A stretch of DNA of 12,320 bases from DATDRS01 sp035291605 (GTDB lineage: Bacteria; Chloroflexota; Anaerolineae; Anaerolineales; UBA6663): the NCBI GenBank assembly GCA_035291605.1, contig DATDRS010000048.1:1-12320 (forward strand), written 5' to 3'. How positions within the stretch are numbered: the stretch's first letter is position 1; every line of letters begins with the position of its first letter. Both the position numbers and the translations under genes were made by a program. Positions 1 through 6,412 of this stretch are shown here, in pieces. The notes beneath the pieces were generated by a model that saw only the letters and a list, made by a program, of their open reading frames with translations, was not told where the DNA came from and searched no databases.

Positions 1-1
1 T

Positions 2-1852
2 GTCTCCCTTGCGCCGATAAGCTCGGCTGAATTTCTAGTTTCGGTGGTCAGCGGCGCGCTTCGTTTCGCCTTCTATGGGCCGCAAGATCCAAGAGTCCAA
101 CTCCTCAACTACCTGGGCGACCGGCAGATGCTCCTGGTGATGGACAACTTTGAGCATGTCCTTGAAGGGGCAGGTTTTCTGGCGGAGTGTCTGACATCTG
201 CGCCCGGCGTCAAATTCCTGGTCACTTCTCGTGAGCGGCTGAATCTGTTGGGAGAATGGCTATTTGAAGTCGAAGGGATGAGCGTCCCGGAGCGTGGACA
301 GACCGAGGGGACAGAAGACTACAGCGTCGTGCAGTTGTTTCTCCAGAGCGCCCGCCGGGTCTGGGCGGGCTTCACGCTTTCAGAAACGGAAAAACCGCAC
401 GTCGTACGCATCTGCCAGTTGGTGGGCGGGATGCCGCTCGGGATCGAGTTAGCCGCCGCCCACGTCCGGACACTCGCGTGCCGGGAGATTGCTGTAGAGA
501 TTGAGCACAGCCTGAGTTTTCTCGCCGCCTCGTTCCGGGATGCGCCGGAACGGCGCCGCAGCCTGCGGGCGACGTTCGATCATTCCTGGAAGTTCCTCTC
601 CGAAGAGGAGCGCCGCGCCTTTCGGAACCTGTCCGTCTTCCGGGGCGGGTTCGGGCGCGAGGCCGCCGAGCAGGCAACCGGCGCCTCTCTGCTGCTTCTA
701 TCCGCGCTGATGGACAAATCGCTCTTGCGGCGAAACGCTCAGGGGCGATACGATATGCACGAACTGGTGCGGCAGTATGCGCTCGACAAATTGTCCGAGG
801 CGGGAGAAACTGAGACTCTACGGCGAAGACATCGGGACTGGTATTTGGAGTTCGCAGAACGGGCAGCGCCCGCCGGCCTATGGGGATCGGTGAACGTGGC
901 CGTATTGAATCAATTCGAAACCGAGCGCGACAACCTGCGGGCGGCGCTGGAGTGGTCTATGCAACACGGCGAAGCCGAGGAGGGGCTGCGGTTGACCAGG
1001 GCATTGGTGTGGTTCTGGTATGTGCGCTCCGATTTTGCCGAGGGGTGGCAGTGGCTGGAACGCGCGTTAACCCTCAGCATGGGGGCTTCGGCAGCGATTC
1101 GAGCGGACGTGATGCACAGGGCGGGCGTCATGGCCTTGCAACAGGGGGACTATGAGCGAGCTGTGCCCTTGCTCAAGGCTGCTTTAGAATTGTTCCTTGA
1201 GTTGGGAGACCCGGAAGCCGAGTGGGCCATCCTGGATTTGGGGTTGATCGCATTCTATCAGGGCGATCACGAGCAAGCCGCAACGCTGATGCAGGAGAGC
1301 CTGGACCTGTTCCAGGCCGGAGGTCATGGGGAACACAGTGCGAGCGCGCGCATATATTTGGGTCTGGTCGCCTATTATCGGGGTGACTATGAGCAGGCCT
1401 CTGCGCTATTGCAGGCAAGCCTGCCCACGCTTCGGGAAATAGACGACGGCGTGGGCATCGCCCGCGCGCTGCACGGATTGGGGATGGTCACGCGCCGTCA
1501 AGGCGACTATGCGCGGGCGCAGGCATTGTTTGCGGAGGGCCTGACCACCGCGCGTGAGCGGGGCGCCCGGCTAGAGATCGTCCAGTGCCTGGAGGGCCTG
1601 GCAGGTGCGGCTTACGCTCAGAGGCAACTTCGCAGAGCGGCGCGGTTGTTTGGGGCGGCCGGGACCTTGCGCCGGACGATCGGCGCCGCTTTATCCCCGG
1701 GCGCTCGGGTTGACTACGAGCGTGATGTGGCCGCTGTGCGCGCCCAGCTCGACGAGAAGACCTTTGCAATGGAATGGGCCGAGGGCCAGGCGCTGACGAT
1801 GGAGCAGGCGATGGAGTACGCGCTGAGTGGAGAACACGGATCGGCGGAATGA
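2..1852 (+). CDS. STAND (NB-ARC)/TPR regulatory protein, 5' part outside window
   Basis: The reading frame is open to the left edge: the codons before the GTG at 44 read VSLAPISSAEFLVS, the usual sequence between the P-loop and Walker B in this family, so 44 is not the real start. Visible are 616 residues: a Walker B-like LLVMDNFEHVL (Asp at visible residue 48), the sensor-like LVTSRERL, a GLPL-type GGMPLGIEL (about residue 142), a winged-helix segment (LRATFDHSWKFLSEEER), the linker RDNLRAALEWS, about four to five TPR-like repeats (GDYERAV, GDHEQAA, GDYEQAS, GDYARAQ; residues about 366-560), and a conserved tail with LFGAAGTLRR and AEGQALTMEQAMEYAL. The P-loop and any N-terminal output domain lie upstream and cannot be seen. 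Such proteins are ATP-driven signal switches with a TPR sensor or scaffold. The ligand and target are unknown. It is a paralogue of the regulator at 6516-10679, with a nearly identical C-terminus. Confidence 0.9.
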   Translation, partial: VSLAPISSAEFLVSVVSGALRFAFYGPQDPRVQLLNYLGDRQMLLVMDNFEHVLEGAGFLAECLTSAPGVKFLVTSRERLNLLGEWLFEVEGMSVPERGQTEGTEDYSVVQLFLQSARRVWAGFTLSETEKPHVVRICQLVGGMPLGIELAAAHVRTLACREIAVEIEHSLSFLAASFRDAPERRRSLRATFDHSWKFLSEEERRAFRNLSVFRGGFGREAAEQATGASLLLLSALMDKSLLRRNAQGRYDMHELVRQYALDKLSEAGETETLRRRHRDWYLEFAERAAPAGLWGSVNVAVLNQFETERDNLRAALEWSMQHGEAEEGLRLTRALVWFWYVRSDFAEGWQWLERALTLSMGASAAIRADVMHRAGVMALQQGDYERAVPLLKAALELFLELGDPEAEWAILDLGLIAFYQGDHEQAATLMQESLDLFQAGGHGEHSASARIYLGLVAYYRGDYEQASALLQASLPTLREIDDGVGIARALHGLGMVTRRQGDYARAQALFAEGLTTARERGARLEIVQCLEGLAGAAYAQRQLRRAARLFGAAGTLRRTIGAALSPGARVDYERDVAAVRAQLDEKTFAMEWAEGQALTMEQAMEYALSGEHGSAE

Positions 1853-1904
1853 ACGGAGCGTCTCCAACGGGCCAAACGCGAGAGAGTAGGCGATCGGGTG
1901 GATT

Positions 1905-2696
1905 TCACTGAGAATGTTTAGCGAGCAGATCGGCCAGGCCTTTGACGAACTCGATGGGAATGGGGAACAGGATCGTCGAGTTTTTCTCTACGGCGATCTC
2001 GGTGAGCGTTTGCAGGTAACGCAGTTGAATCGCGACAGGTTGCTGGGCCAGAAGGCTGGCCGCCTCGGCCAGTTGCTGGGCAGCCTGCAGCTCACCCTCA
2101 GCATGGATGACCTTGGCCCGCTTCTCGCGCTCCGCCTCGGCCTGCTTGGCCATGGCGCGCTGCATCGTATCGGGCAGCCGGACATCCCGCACTTCGACCA
2201 TGCCCACTTTGATTCCCCATGGCTCCGTGACTTCGTCAATGATCAACTGCAGCTTCGCATTAACGCGCTCGCGGTGCGCCAGCAATTCGTCGAGTTCCGA
2301 CTGGCCGACGACGTTCCGCAGCGTCGTCTGGGTGATGAAGAACGACGCGCGCCTGTAGTCTTCAACGGCGACGACCGACTTGGACGGGTCTACGACGCGA
2401 TAGAACACCACAGCGTCCACCTCGACCGTCACGTTGTCACGCGTGATGACCTTCTGCGCCGGAATATCCAGCGTGACGACGCGCAGATCGACGCGGAACA
2501 CGCGATCAATGATGGGGATGATGAAGATCAGGCCGGGCCCCTTGATGGGCCGCAGGCGGCCCAGGCGCAAGATCACGCCTCGTTCCCACTCTTTGAGCAC
2601 CTTGATCGCCGCACTGAGGATGACGAAGAGCAAGATGGCGAGCGCCAACGCGGTGGTTCCCAACGAGCCGGCGAGGAATTGCAGCAGTTCTAACAT
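1905..2696 (-). CDS. slipin (stomatin/Band 7, SPFH family)
   Basis: The product has 263 residues. The start MLELLQFL at 2696 was chosen over an in-frame ATG at 2717 because a perfect AGGAGG (2704-2709) lies 7 nt before it. Residues about 13-31 form one N-terminal membrane segment. Residues about 34-210 are a Band 7 domain with typical slipin motifs (EWERGVILRLGR, GPGLIFIIP, VFYRVVDP, EPWGIKV, AEAEREKRAKVI), the last part being a likely coiled coil. The C-terminus carries a hydrophobic stretch (STILFPIPIEF, residues 240-250). In the archaeal Pyrococcus pair, the NfeD-type protease cleaves its stomatin partner in such a C-terminal hydrophobic segment, so this is a plausible substrate site. Slipins oligomerise on membranes and organise microdomains. 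The likely partner, nfeD, is divergent at 4838 and is now separated by an IS110 element. Confidence 0.95.
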   Translation of the reverse strand: MLELLQFLAGSLGTTALALAILLFVILSAAIKVLKEWERGVILRLGRLRPIKGPGLIFIIPIIDRVFRVDLRVVTLDIPAQKVITRDNVTVEVDAVVFYRVVDPSKSVVAVEDYRRASFFITQTTLRNVVGQSELDELLAHRERVNAKLQLIIDEVTEPWGIKVGMVEVRDVRLPDTMQRAMAKQAEAEREKRAKVIHAEGELQAAQQLAEAASLLAQQPVAIQLRYLQTLTEIAVEKNSTILFPIPIEFVKGLADLLAKHSQ

Positions 2697-2703
2697 GTGT
2701 TTG

Positions 2704-2709
2704 CCTCCT
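2704..2709 (-). promoter_or_regulatory. ribosome binding site of slipin
   Basis: The minus strand reads AGGAGG here, 7 nt before the ATG at 2696. It fixes the start of the slipin gene and excludes the in-frame ATG at 2717. Confidence 0.85.
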
Positions 2710-2727
2710 GGTATCATGAAATTTACA

Positions 2728-2749
2728 GGTGGCCGATACCGGAGCCACC
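2728..2749. repeat. short inverted repeat between slipin and the IS110 transposase
   Basis: GGTGGC (2728-2733) and GCCACC (2744-2749) form a perfect 6-bp stem with a 10-nt loop. It lies 32 bp upstream of the slipin start and just before the extended -10 motif that may belong to the IS. It could be an operator for slipin, part of the IS left end, or chance. The sequence alone does not decide. Confidence 0.4.
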
Positions 2750-2755
2750 GATTTG

Positions 2756-2764
2756 TGAGATAAA
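2756..2764 (+). promoter_or_regulatory. putative extended -10 near IS110 left end
   Basis: TGAGATAAA fits an extended -10 (TG, one base, then GATAAA, 4 of 6 matches to TATAAT). No good -35 is seen 17 bp upstream in this copy. In a circular IS the TTGACA at 4604-4609 would be brought close, as described for IS110-family junction promoters. This is inferred from motif and context only. Confidence 0.35.
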
Positions 2765-2783
2765 GTACCTCTGCCCCATCGAG

Positions 2784-2852
2784 TGGCGAGGCCAGGTCTC
2801 ATTGCTATCAACGGGAGACGCACACTTCTCTTTGCCTGCTCTGGCCTCGTTG
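2784..2852 (+). ncRNA. candidate 5' structured RNA of the IS110 element (bridge RNA candidate)
   Basis: CGAGGCCAG (2787-2795) pairs perfectly with CTGGCCTCG (2841-2849). Three further G-U pairs at the base give a stem of 12 bp closing a 45-nt interior. It lies between the putative -10 (2756-2764) and the transposase ribosome binding site (2871), where IS110-group elements encode their bridge RNA. It may also act as a leader structure limiting transposase translation. The position and the stem are seen directly; the RNA identity is inferred. The more strongly structured region downstream of the transposase is a rival candidate. Confidence 0.4.
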
Positions 2853-2870
2853 GTGGGGACACTCACAGAC

Positions 2871-2876
2871 AGGAGG
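2871..2876 (+). promoter_or_regulatory. ribosome binding site of IS110 transposase
   Basis: AGGAGG lies 8 nt before the ATG at 2885. It decides for this start over the GTG at 2783, whose extra 34 residues show no family similarity and would overlap the 5' structured region. Confidence 0.85.
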
Positions 2877-2884
2877 TATTTTCC

Positions 2885-4216
2885 ATGAGCAAGAACCGTT
2901 CTACCCATCTGCGCGGCGAGCGCGGTCAGGCTTTTGCCGATCTCATCCGAGGTGTTCCGTCGGAGCAACTCTTGTGCGTCTCTCTGGACATCAGCAAATA
3001 CTTTCACGTGGCGATGATCCACAATGGCTTGGGCGAGATCGTGACGCCAACCTTCGAGGTGGACATCTACCAGAGCGGGTTCGATCAGTTGTGTCGGGCG
3101 ATTGAGCACGCCAAGACCCGCACACAGGCTCAGGTGGTGCTGGTCGGCATGGAACCCACCAGCCACTACTTCGAGAACCTGGCGCGTCACCTGCTGATGT
3201 GCCAGCAGTCGGTGAAGCTGATCAACAGCTTTGCCGTCAAGCAGAACCGTGAGCAGCAGCTCATGCGTCGGGAGAAGACCGACCAGATTGACGTGGCCGC
3301 CATCGGCGACTTGCTGCGCCGCGGCGAAGGAACGCCGTACAAACCGCCTACGGGTATCTACCTGCAATTGCAGCAGCTTGACCGGGTTCGTCTGGGCAAG
3401 GTCAAGATCGAGCGCATGCTCAAGAACCAGATCATCGGTCACCTGGATCGCATCTTTCCGGGTTTGGTGCTTTTAGACGCCGCCGCCAAACAACGCTACC
3501 CGCCGCTGTTCACTACCGATTTCTGGCAATGCCAAACCCTGCAAGACCTGATCCGGGTGTGTCTCAACCCGCATGATCTGGTCAGGATGTCGCCGCAACA
3601 ACTGGTGCAGGCTTTCCACGCCCAACAGCGCCGTCTCGGGCCGGCCACCGCCGCCAAAATCATCGCCCAGGCCCACAAAACGCTCTTGCCTGACCCGGAA
3701 TGGGCGGCTATCCGCTGCGAACTGCTGCAACACGACCTGGCCCTGCTCGAAACGGTGCAGAACCACCTCACCACTCTCGAACAACGTCTGGTCGCCCTGG
3801 TCGCCCAGACACCCTACCAGGTCTGGACCAAACTCAAGGGCTTGAGCGCCGTCCAGGTTGCCAGCCTGGCAGCCGCCATCGGCGACCCCGCCAACTACAC
3901 CGACGCCGCTCAAATCTTCCGCCGTTCCGGCCTGGTCAGCGGTCGCAACGACTCCGGCAACCGCCAGCGCAAAGGCCAGGGCAATCATGTGATCAAAGCT
4001 GGCGATGTCTATCTCCGCCGTGCCCTGATGAGCGCTATGGCAACCCTCATCCTGCACCAGCCCGTCTTGCGCCGCTATGACCAAAAGCTCCAAACCACTA
4101 AACCGGCGCCCGTTGCCCGCGTGGCCACCGCTCGTAAGACCAACGGCATCCTGTGGGCAGTCCTGCGGGATCAATCCTCCAACACACTGATCTGTTGTAA
4201 AGGTGCTGAAATGTAA
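2885..4216 (+). CDS. IS110-family transposase (DEDD recombinase)
   Basis: The product has 443 residues from ATG 2885. The N-terminal RuvC-like DEDD domain (residues about 30-190) shows the acidic positions: Asp35 in CVSLDIS, Glu90 in GMEPTSHY, and Asp133 and Asp136 in KTDQIDVAAI. A helical linker follows. The C-terminal Transposase_20-type domain (about residues 315-410) has LKGLSAVQVASLAAAIGDP and the nucleophile region NDSGNRQRKGQG, with Ser357 the likely catalytic serine, then KAGDVYLRRALMSAM. All expected catalytic residues are present and the frame is intact, so the enzyme is probably functional. At 443 residues it is longer than the well-studied IS621 enzyme. IS110 transposases are guided by an element-encoded bridge or seek RNA and recombine donor and target without free ends. 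Structured non-coding DNA lies on both sides of the gene. Confidence 0.95.
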   Translation: MSKNRSTHLRGERGQAFADLIRGVPSEQLLCVSLDISKYFHVAMIHNGLGEIVTPTFEVDIYQSGFDQLCRAIEHAKTRTQAQVVLVGMEPTSHYFENLARHLLMCQQSVKLINSFAVKQNREQQLMRREKTDQIDVAAIGDLLRRGEGTPYKPPTGIYLQLQQLDRVRLGKVKIERMLKNQIIGHLDRIFPGLVLLDAAAKQRYPPLFTTDFWQCQTLQDLIRVCLNPHDLVRMSPQQLVQAFHAQQRRLGPATAAKIIAQAHKTLLPDPEWAAIRCELLQHDLALLETVQNHLTTLEQRLVALVAQTPYQVWTKLKGLSAVQVASLAAAIGDPANYTDAAQIFRRSGLVSGRNDSGNRQRKGQGNHVIKAGDVYLRRALMSAMATLILHQPVLRRYDQKLQTTKPAPVARVATARKTNGILWAVLRDQSSNTLICCKGAEM

Positions 4217-4603
4217 ACCACCCCCTTTCACTGCGTCGCAGGTCATCTCCTGCATCCACTCACCAGCCTTCCTGTTGCACGCCGATGCACTACGTGTCAG
4301 GCGGTTCGGGGGCCTGCCGGTTGCCTCCTTGAGGCTCGCCCTCGTCATTAAGCTTGGCCTGCCCCCGAACCGTGGCGCTGACACCCTGGATAACGTAAGG
4401 GGAGCTACCCTCGCGGCACGCTCGCATACCAGGATAGGGCCTCAGCGCCCGCCAGCTCATCGCTGGTCGCTGACACTCGGCACCGGTCGTGACCCCAGGC
4501 GGTTGATTGAATGGTTGCGGTGCATAGCTCAATCTGTGACTCCAGAAAACTGCTTTTTGAGAGGCGCATCCTCGCGCTCATTCAGGATTTTGTCGGAAAG
4601 GAC
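4217..4603. other. non-coding 3' part of the IS110 element
   Basis: About 390 nt without a believable gene. The frames open across it have no ribosome binding site, and their translations follow the hairpin symmetry. The region contains the long hairpin at 4294-4384, a small hairpin CCAGC-TCATC-GCTGG (4452-4466), a second copy of CGCTGACAC (4376-4384 and 4468-4476), and a short ATCCT/AGGAT stem (4568-4588). IS1111-type members of the family carry their guide RNA on this side of the transposase gene, so a guide RNA is the leading explanation. A separate structured RNA, on either strand, is possible. Confidence 0.6.
4294..4384. ncRNA. large hairpin, candidate bridge/seekRNA or other structured RNA
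   Basis: GTGTCAG (4294-4300) pairs with CTGACAC (4378-4384). After a 4-nt bulge on the right, CGGTTCGGGGGC (4302-4313) pairs with GCCCCCGAACCG (4361-4372) without mismatch, and a G-U pair extends it. The 47-nt terminal part holds an inner hairpin GCCTC-CTT-GAGGC (4323-4335). A stem of about 20 bp with bulge and side hairpin is far more than chance and suggests a selected RNA structure. The strand is not known, since the structure works on both. The loop contains TAAGCTT (4349-4355), which recurs just right of the supposed IS end (4619-4625) and could be a guide-target match. This is weak evidence at 7 nt. Confidence 0.5.
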
Positions 4604-4609
4604 TTGACA
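4604..4609 (+). promoter_or_regulatory. putative outward -35 at IS110 right end
   Basis: A perfect TTGACA with no good -10 at 16-18 bp in the present sequence. An orphan -35 at the right end fits the known IS110 strategy in which circle formation joins it to a -10 from the left end and drives the element's RNA. Inferred. Confidence 0.4.
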
Positions 4610-4700
4610 TCATGATAGTAAGCTTTGCATTTCGAAGTATCCCAAAGGCTTCTCAAGGCTTTATTATAGTACCATTACCCGAACTCACCTTATGTAGCTG

Positions 4701-4724
4701 TCCTGAGCGCAGCGAAGTCGAAGA
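4701..4724. repeat. REP-like dispersed repeat
   Basis: TCCTGAGCGCAGCGAAGTCG followed by AAGA resembles, from memory, the TCCTGAGCgaAGTCGAAGGA-type sequence scattered between genes in many bacterial genomes, here with a 3-base (CAG/GCA) insertion. One copy is seen in this window, so repetition in this genome is not shown. Confidence 0.4.
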
Positions 4725-4810
4725 ACGTGCCCGGCGCGCAGTCGGACGTGAAGCGTGCGCCACGACGCAACGTGAGTCAACAGGGGAGGCGCTGGACGGA
4801 AACGGAGGGG

Positions 4811-4816
4811 TATAAT
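4811..4816 (+). promoter_or_regulatory. -10 box of nfeD
   Basis: A perfect TATAAT lies 21 bp upstream of the nfeD ATG (4838), which gives a short leader of about 15 nt. The -35 position (about 4788-4793, GGCGCT) is poor, so an activator or another sigma contact may be needed. GAGG at 4828-4831 is the ribosome binding site. Confidence 0.6.
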
Positions 4817-4837
4817 GAACAATGAGCGAGGTTGGCT

Positions 4838-6154
4838 ATGTTAAGAAGGCATCGCTGGAGTTGGGCCGTTGGCCTGCTAGTCGTGCTATCGTCAATCCTT
4901 CCGGTGACGGCTGAGGGATCGCGTGAGATATTGCAAATCACCGTCGAAGGCCCGCTCACACCCGTCTCGGTCGCCTACGTGCAGCGCGGCATTGACATGG
5001 CCGAGCGCGAGAGCGCCGAAGCCTTGATCCTCACACTCAACACCCCCGGCGGCCGCCTTGACTGGATGCAGCAAATCGTCGCAGCCATCCGTGCCAGCCA
5101 CGTGCCAGTGGTCGTGTACGTATCGCCGCGCGGCGCGGCAGCGGCCTCGGCGGGTACGCTGATCACGCTCGCCGGCCACGCGGCGGCTATGGCTCCCGAA
5201 ACGACCATCGGCGCCGCGAGCCCGGTCGGAGGCGAGGGCGCAGACCTGGGCGAAACGATGGAGCGCAAAGCCAAAGAAGACATTCGCGCGCTGGCGCGCG
5301 GGCTGACAGAGCAGCGCGGCGAAGAAGCCACCCGACTGGCCGAGGTGATGATCGAAGAAGCGCGGGCCGTGTCGGCGACGGAAGCGCTCGCGGCCGGATT
5401 GATTGATTTCGTCGCGTCCGATCTGGCCGATCTGCTCCGACAGCTCGACGGCTTCACGGTTGAGGTCGCCGGCCACCCGGTGACGCTGGCGACCACGACG
5501 GCTTCGGTCCGCCCCATCGAGATGTCGCTGATTGAGCAAATCCTGACCCGGATCGCCGATCCGAACATACTGGCGCTGTTGCTGTTCATCGGCGCGCAGG
5601 CGGTCCTGATCGAACTAGGCAGTCCAGGCGGCTGGGTGGCCGGCTTCATCGGCGTCGTGTGCCTGGCGTTGGCGATCTACGGTCTGGGCATTCTGCCGGT
5701 GGACTGGTTCGGGTTGGTCCTGATCGCCATCGCCTTCGTGCTGTTTGTGCTGGATATTAAAGCGCCGACCCATGGCGCGCTGACGATCGTCGGCGCGCTC
5801 ACCCTGATCACCGGACTGCTTGTGCTGTTCAGCGAACCCGGCGTCGAGGAGTTCGGTCGGCTGTCAATCCCGCTGGTCATTGCGCTCGGCCTGGGCACGG
5901 CGCTGTTCTTCTTGTTCATTGCGGCCAAGGGGCTGCATGCGCAGCGCGCAAAGCCGGTCACGGGCGTCGAGGGGTTGCTCGGAGCAGCCGGCGTCGCCCG
6001 AAATGACCTGACGCCGGCAGGCCTCGTGTTCGTGCACGGCGAGCGTTGGCAGGCCATCGCCGAAGAGGGGGAGGTCAAGGAGGGCACGCCGGTGCAGGTC
6101 GTCGGGATCGACGGTTTTCGCCTGAAAGTTCGGCGTCTGCCGAACGGTTCATGA
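4838..6154 (+). CDS. NfeD-family membrane serine protease (NfeD1b, SppA/ClpP fold)
   Basis: The product has 438 residues from ATG 4838, preferred over the TTG at 4832 because GAGG (4828-4831) is well spaced. It begins with a signal peptide (basic MLRRHR, hydrophobic core to about residue 23, cleavage near TAEG). The ClpP/SppA-like protease domain spans about residues 30-220: TLNTPGG (oxyanion region, about 66-72), the nucleophile Ser104 in AAASAGTL, and Lys144 in MERKAKED as the likely dyad lysine by comparison with the Pyrococcus enzyme. Four to five membrane segments follow (about 243-363), then a C-terminal NfeD OB-fold (about 376-435, GVEGLLGAAGVA to GFRLKVRRL). This is the full-length class. 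Such proteases cut the hydrophobic C-terminus of slipins, and a slipin gene lies divergently beyond the IS110. Role: membrane protein quality control, active site outside the cytoplasm. Confidence 0.95.
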   Translation: MLRRHRWSWAVGLLVVLSSILPVTAEGSREILQITVEGPLTPVSVAYVQRGIDMAERESAEALILTLNTPGGRLDWMQQIVAAIRASHVPVVVYVSPRGAAAASAGTLITLAGHAAAMAPETTIGAASPVGGEGADLGETMERKAKEDIRALARGLTEQRGEEATRLAEVMIEEARAVSATEALAAGLIDFVASDLADLLRQLDGFTVEVAGHPVTLATTTASVRPIEMSLIEQILTRIADPNILALLLFIGAQAVLIELGSPGGWVAGFIGVVCLALAIYGLGILPVDWFGLVLIAIAFVLFVLDIKAPTHGALTIVGALTLITGLLVLFSEPGVEEFGRLSIPLVIALGLGTALFFLFIAAKGLHAQRAKPVTGVEGLLGAAGVARNDLTPAGLVFVHGERWQAIAEEGEVKEGTPVQVVGIDGFRLKVRRLPNGS

Positions 6155-6200
6155 CACTGCCTGCGTCACACGGCGTACAGCAACTCAATATGCCATTTGT

Positions 6201-6380
6201 TTAGAAGAGGGACCCGAAGGCCACCGCTAGGCCCATCAGCGCCAGCAGGGCCACTGCCCACCGAGTGATCCCCGAGTCGGCGGCCCCGATCCTTTGATGG
6301 ACCCGGTAGGCCTCCGCCTCTTGCACGCGCCGCTCAATGTGCTGCTTGGCTTCCGCGTTCGCCAGGTAATCGTTGAACAT
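6201..6380 (-). CDS. small single-pass membrane protein, 59 aa, unknown function
   Basis: A short open frame (MFNDYLANAEAKQHIERRVQ at the start) with AGGAGG 9 nt before the ATG at 6380. Residues 1-39 are charged and probably helical (KQHIERRVQEAEAYRVHQR). Residues 40-58 (RWAVALLALMGLAVAFGS) are one membrane segment right at the C-terminus, so it is likely tail-anchored, or has a cytosolic helix and a single span. I do not recognise a family with certainty; small proteins of this layout (amphipathic helix, then RWxxALLAL) occur in Chloroflexota. It is divergent from the cyclase-STAND regulator with only 135 bp between the starts, so it may be controlled by the same operator repeats. It is convergent with nfeD, with a gap of 46 bp. 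Confidence 0.75.
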   Translation of the reverse strand: MFNDYLANAEAKQHIERRVQEAEAYRVHQRIGAADSGITRWAVALLALMGLAVAFGSLF

Positions 6381-6389
6381 TTCGTCATA

Positions 6390-6395
6390 CCTCCT
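6390..6395 (-). promoter_or_regulatory. ribosome binding site of the small membrane protein
   Basis: A perfect AGGAGG on the minus strand lies 9 nt before the ATG at 6380. It supports a gene too short for most length cut-offs and selects its frame over the overlapping ATG at 6388. Confidence 0.7.
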
Positions 6396-6412
6396 GCCTT
6401 GAATTTGACTCC

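Larger units (their letters stand above)
2750..4618 (+). mobile_element. IS110-family insertion sequence (ends approximate)
   Basis: The element carries one DEDD-type transposase gene and non-coding ends and is inserted between the divergent slipin and nfeD genes. IS110 elements have no typical terminal inverted repeats and make little or no target duplication, so the ends cannot be fixed by eye. The left end must lie between the slipin start (2697) and about 2758. The right end is placed shortly after a TTGACA hexamer at 4604-4609, because in IS110 elements a -35 near the right end and a -10 near the left end are known to join into a promoter in the excised circle. Alignment with an empty site or a second copy would settle the ends. 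Confidence 0.6.
4619..4837. other. non-coding region between IS110 and nfeD
   Basis: About 220 nt, AT-richer near the IS (4610-4680) and then GC-rich. It holds a REP-like sequence (4701-4724) and the nfeD promoter and ribosome binding site. The first part is probably the original slipin-nfeD intergenic DNA or target flank. No small gene with a convincing start is seen. Confidence 0.6.

Noticed and set aside
1914..2693. Long plus-strand open frame opposite the slipin gene
   Set aside because: It is the antisense shadow of a clear Band 7 gene: highly charged composition, no ribosome binding site, no known motifs.
2783..2884. N-terminal extension of the transposase from GTG 2783
   Set aside because: The perfect AGGAGG before ATG 2885 and the stem-loop within 2784-2852 argue that this stretch is untranslated.
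3473..4384. Long minus-strand open frame over the transposase and 3' region
   Set aside because: Mirror of the transposase in GC-rich DNA. The transposase frame has all catalytic motifs and a good ribosome binding site.
4203..4607. Possible small proteins in the IS110 3' region (both strands, including 4290-4532 minus)
   Set aside because: No ribosome binding site, and the frames run over a perfect hairpin. RNA structure explains the sequence better. I also considered a group II intron but saw no recognisable domain V or reverse transcriptase.
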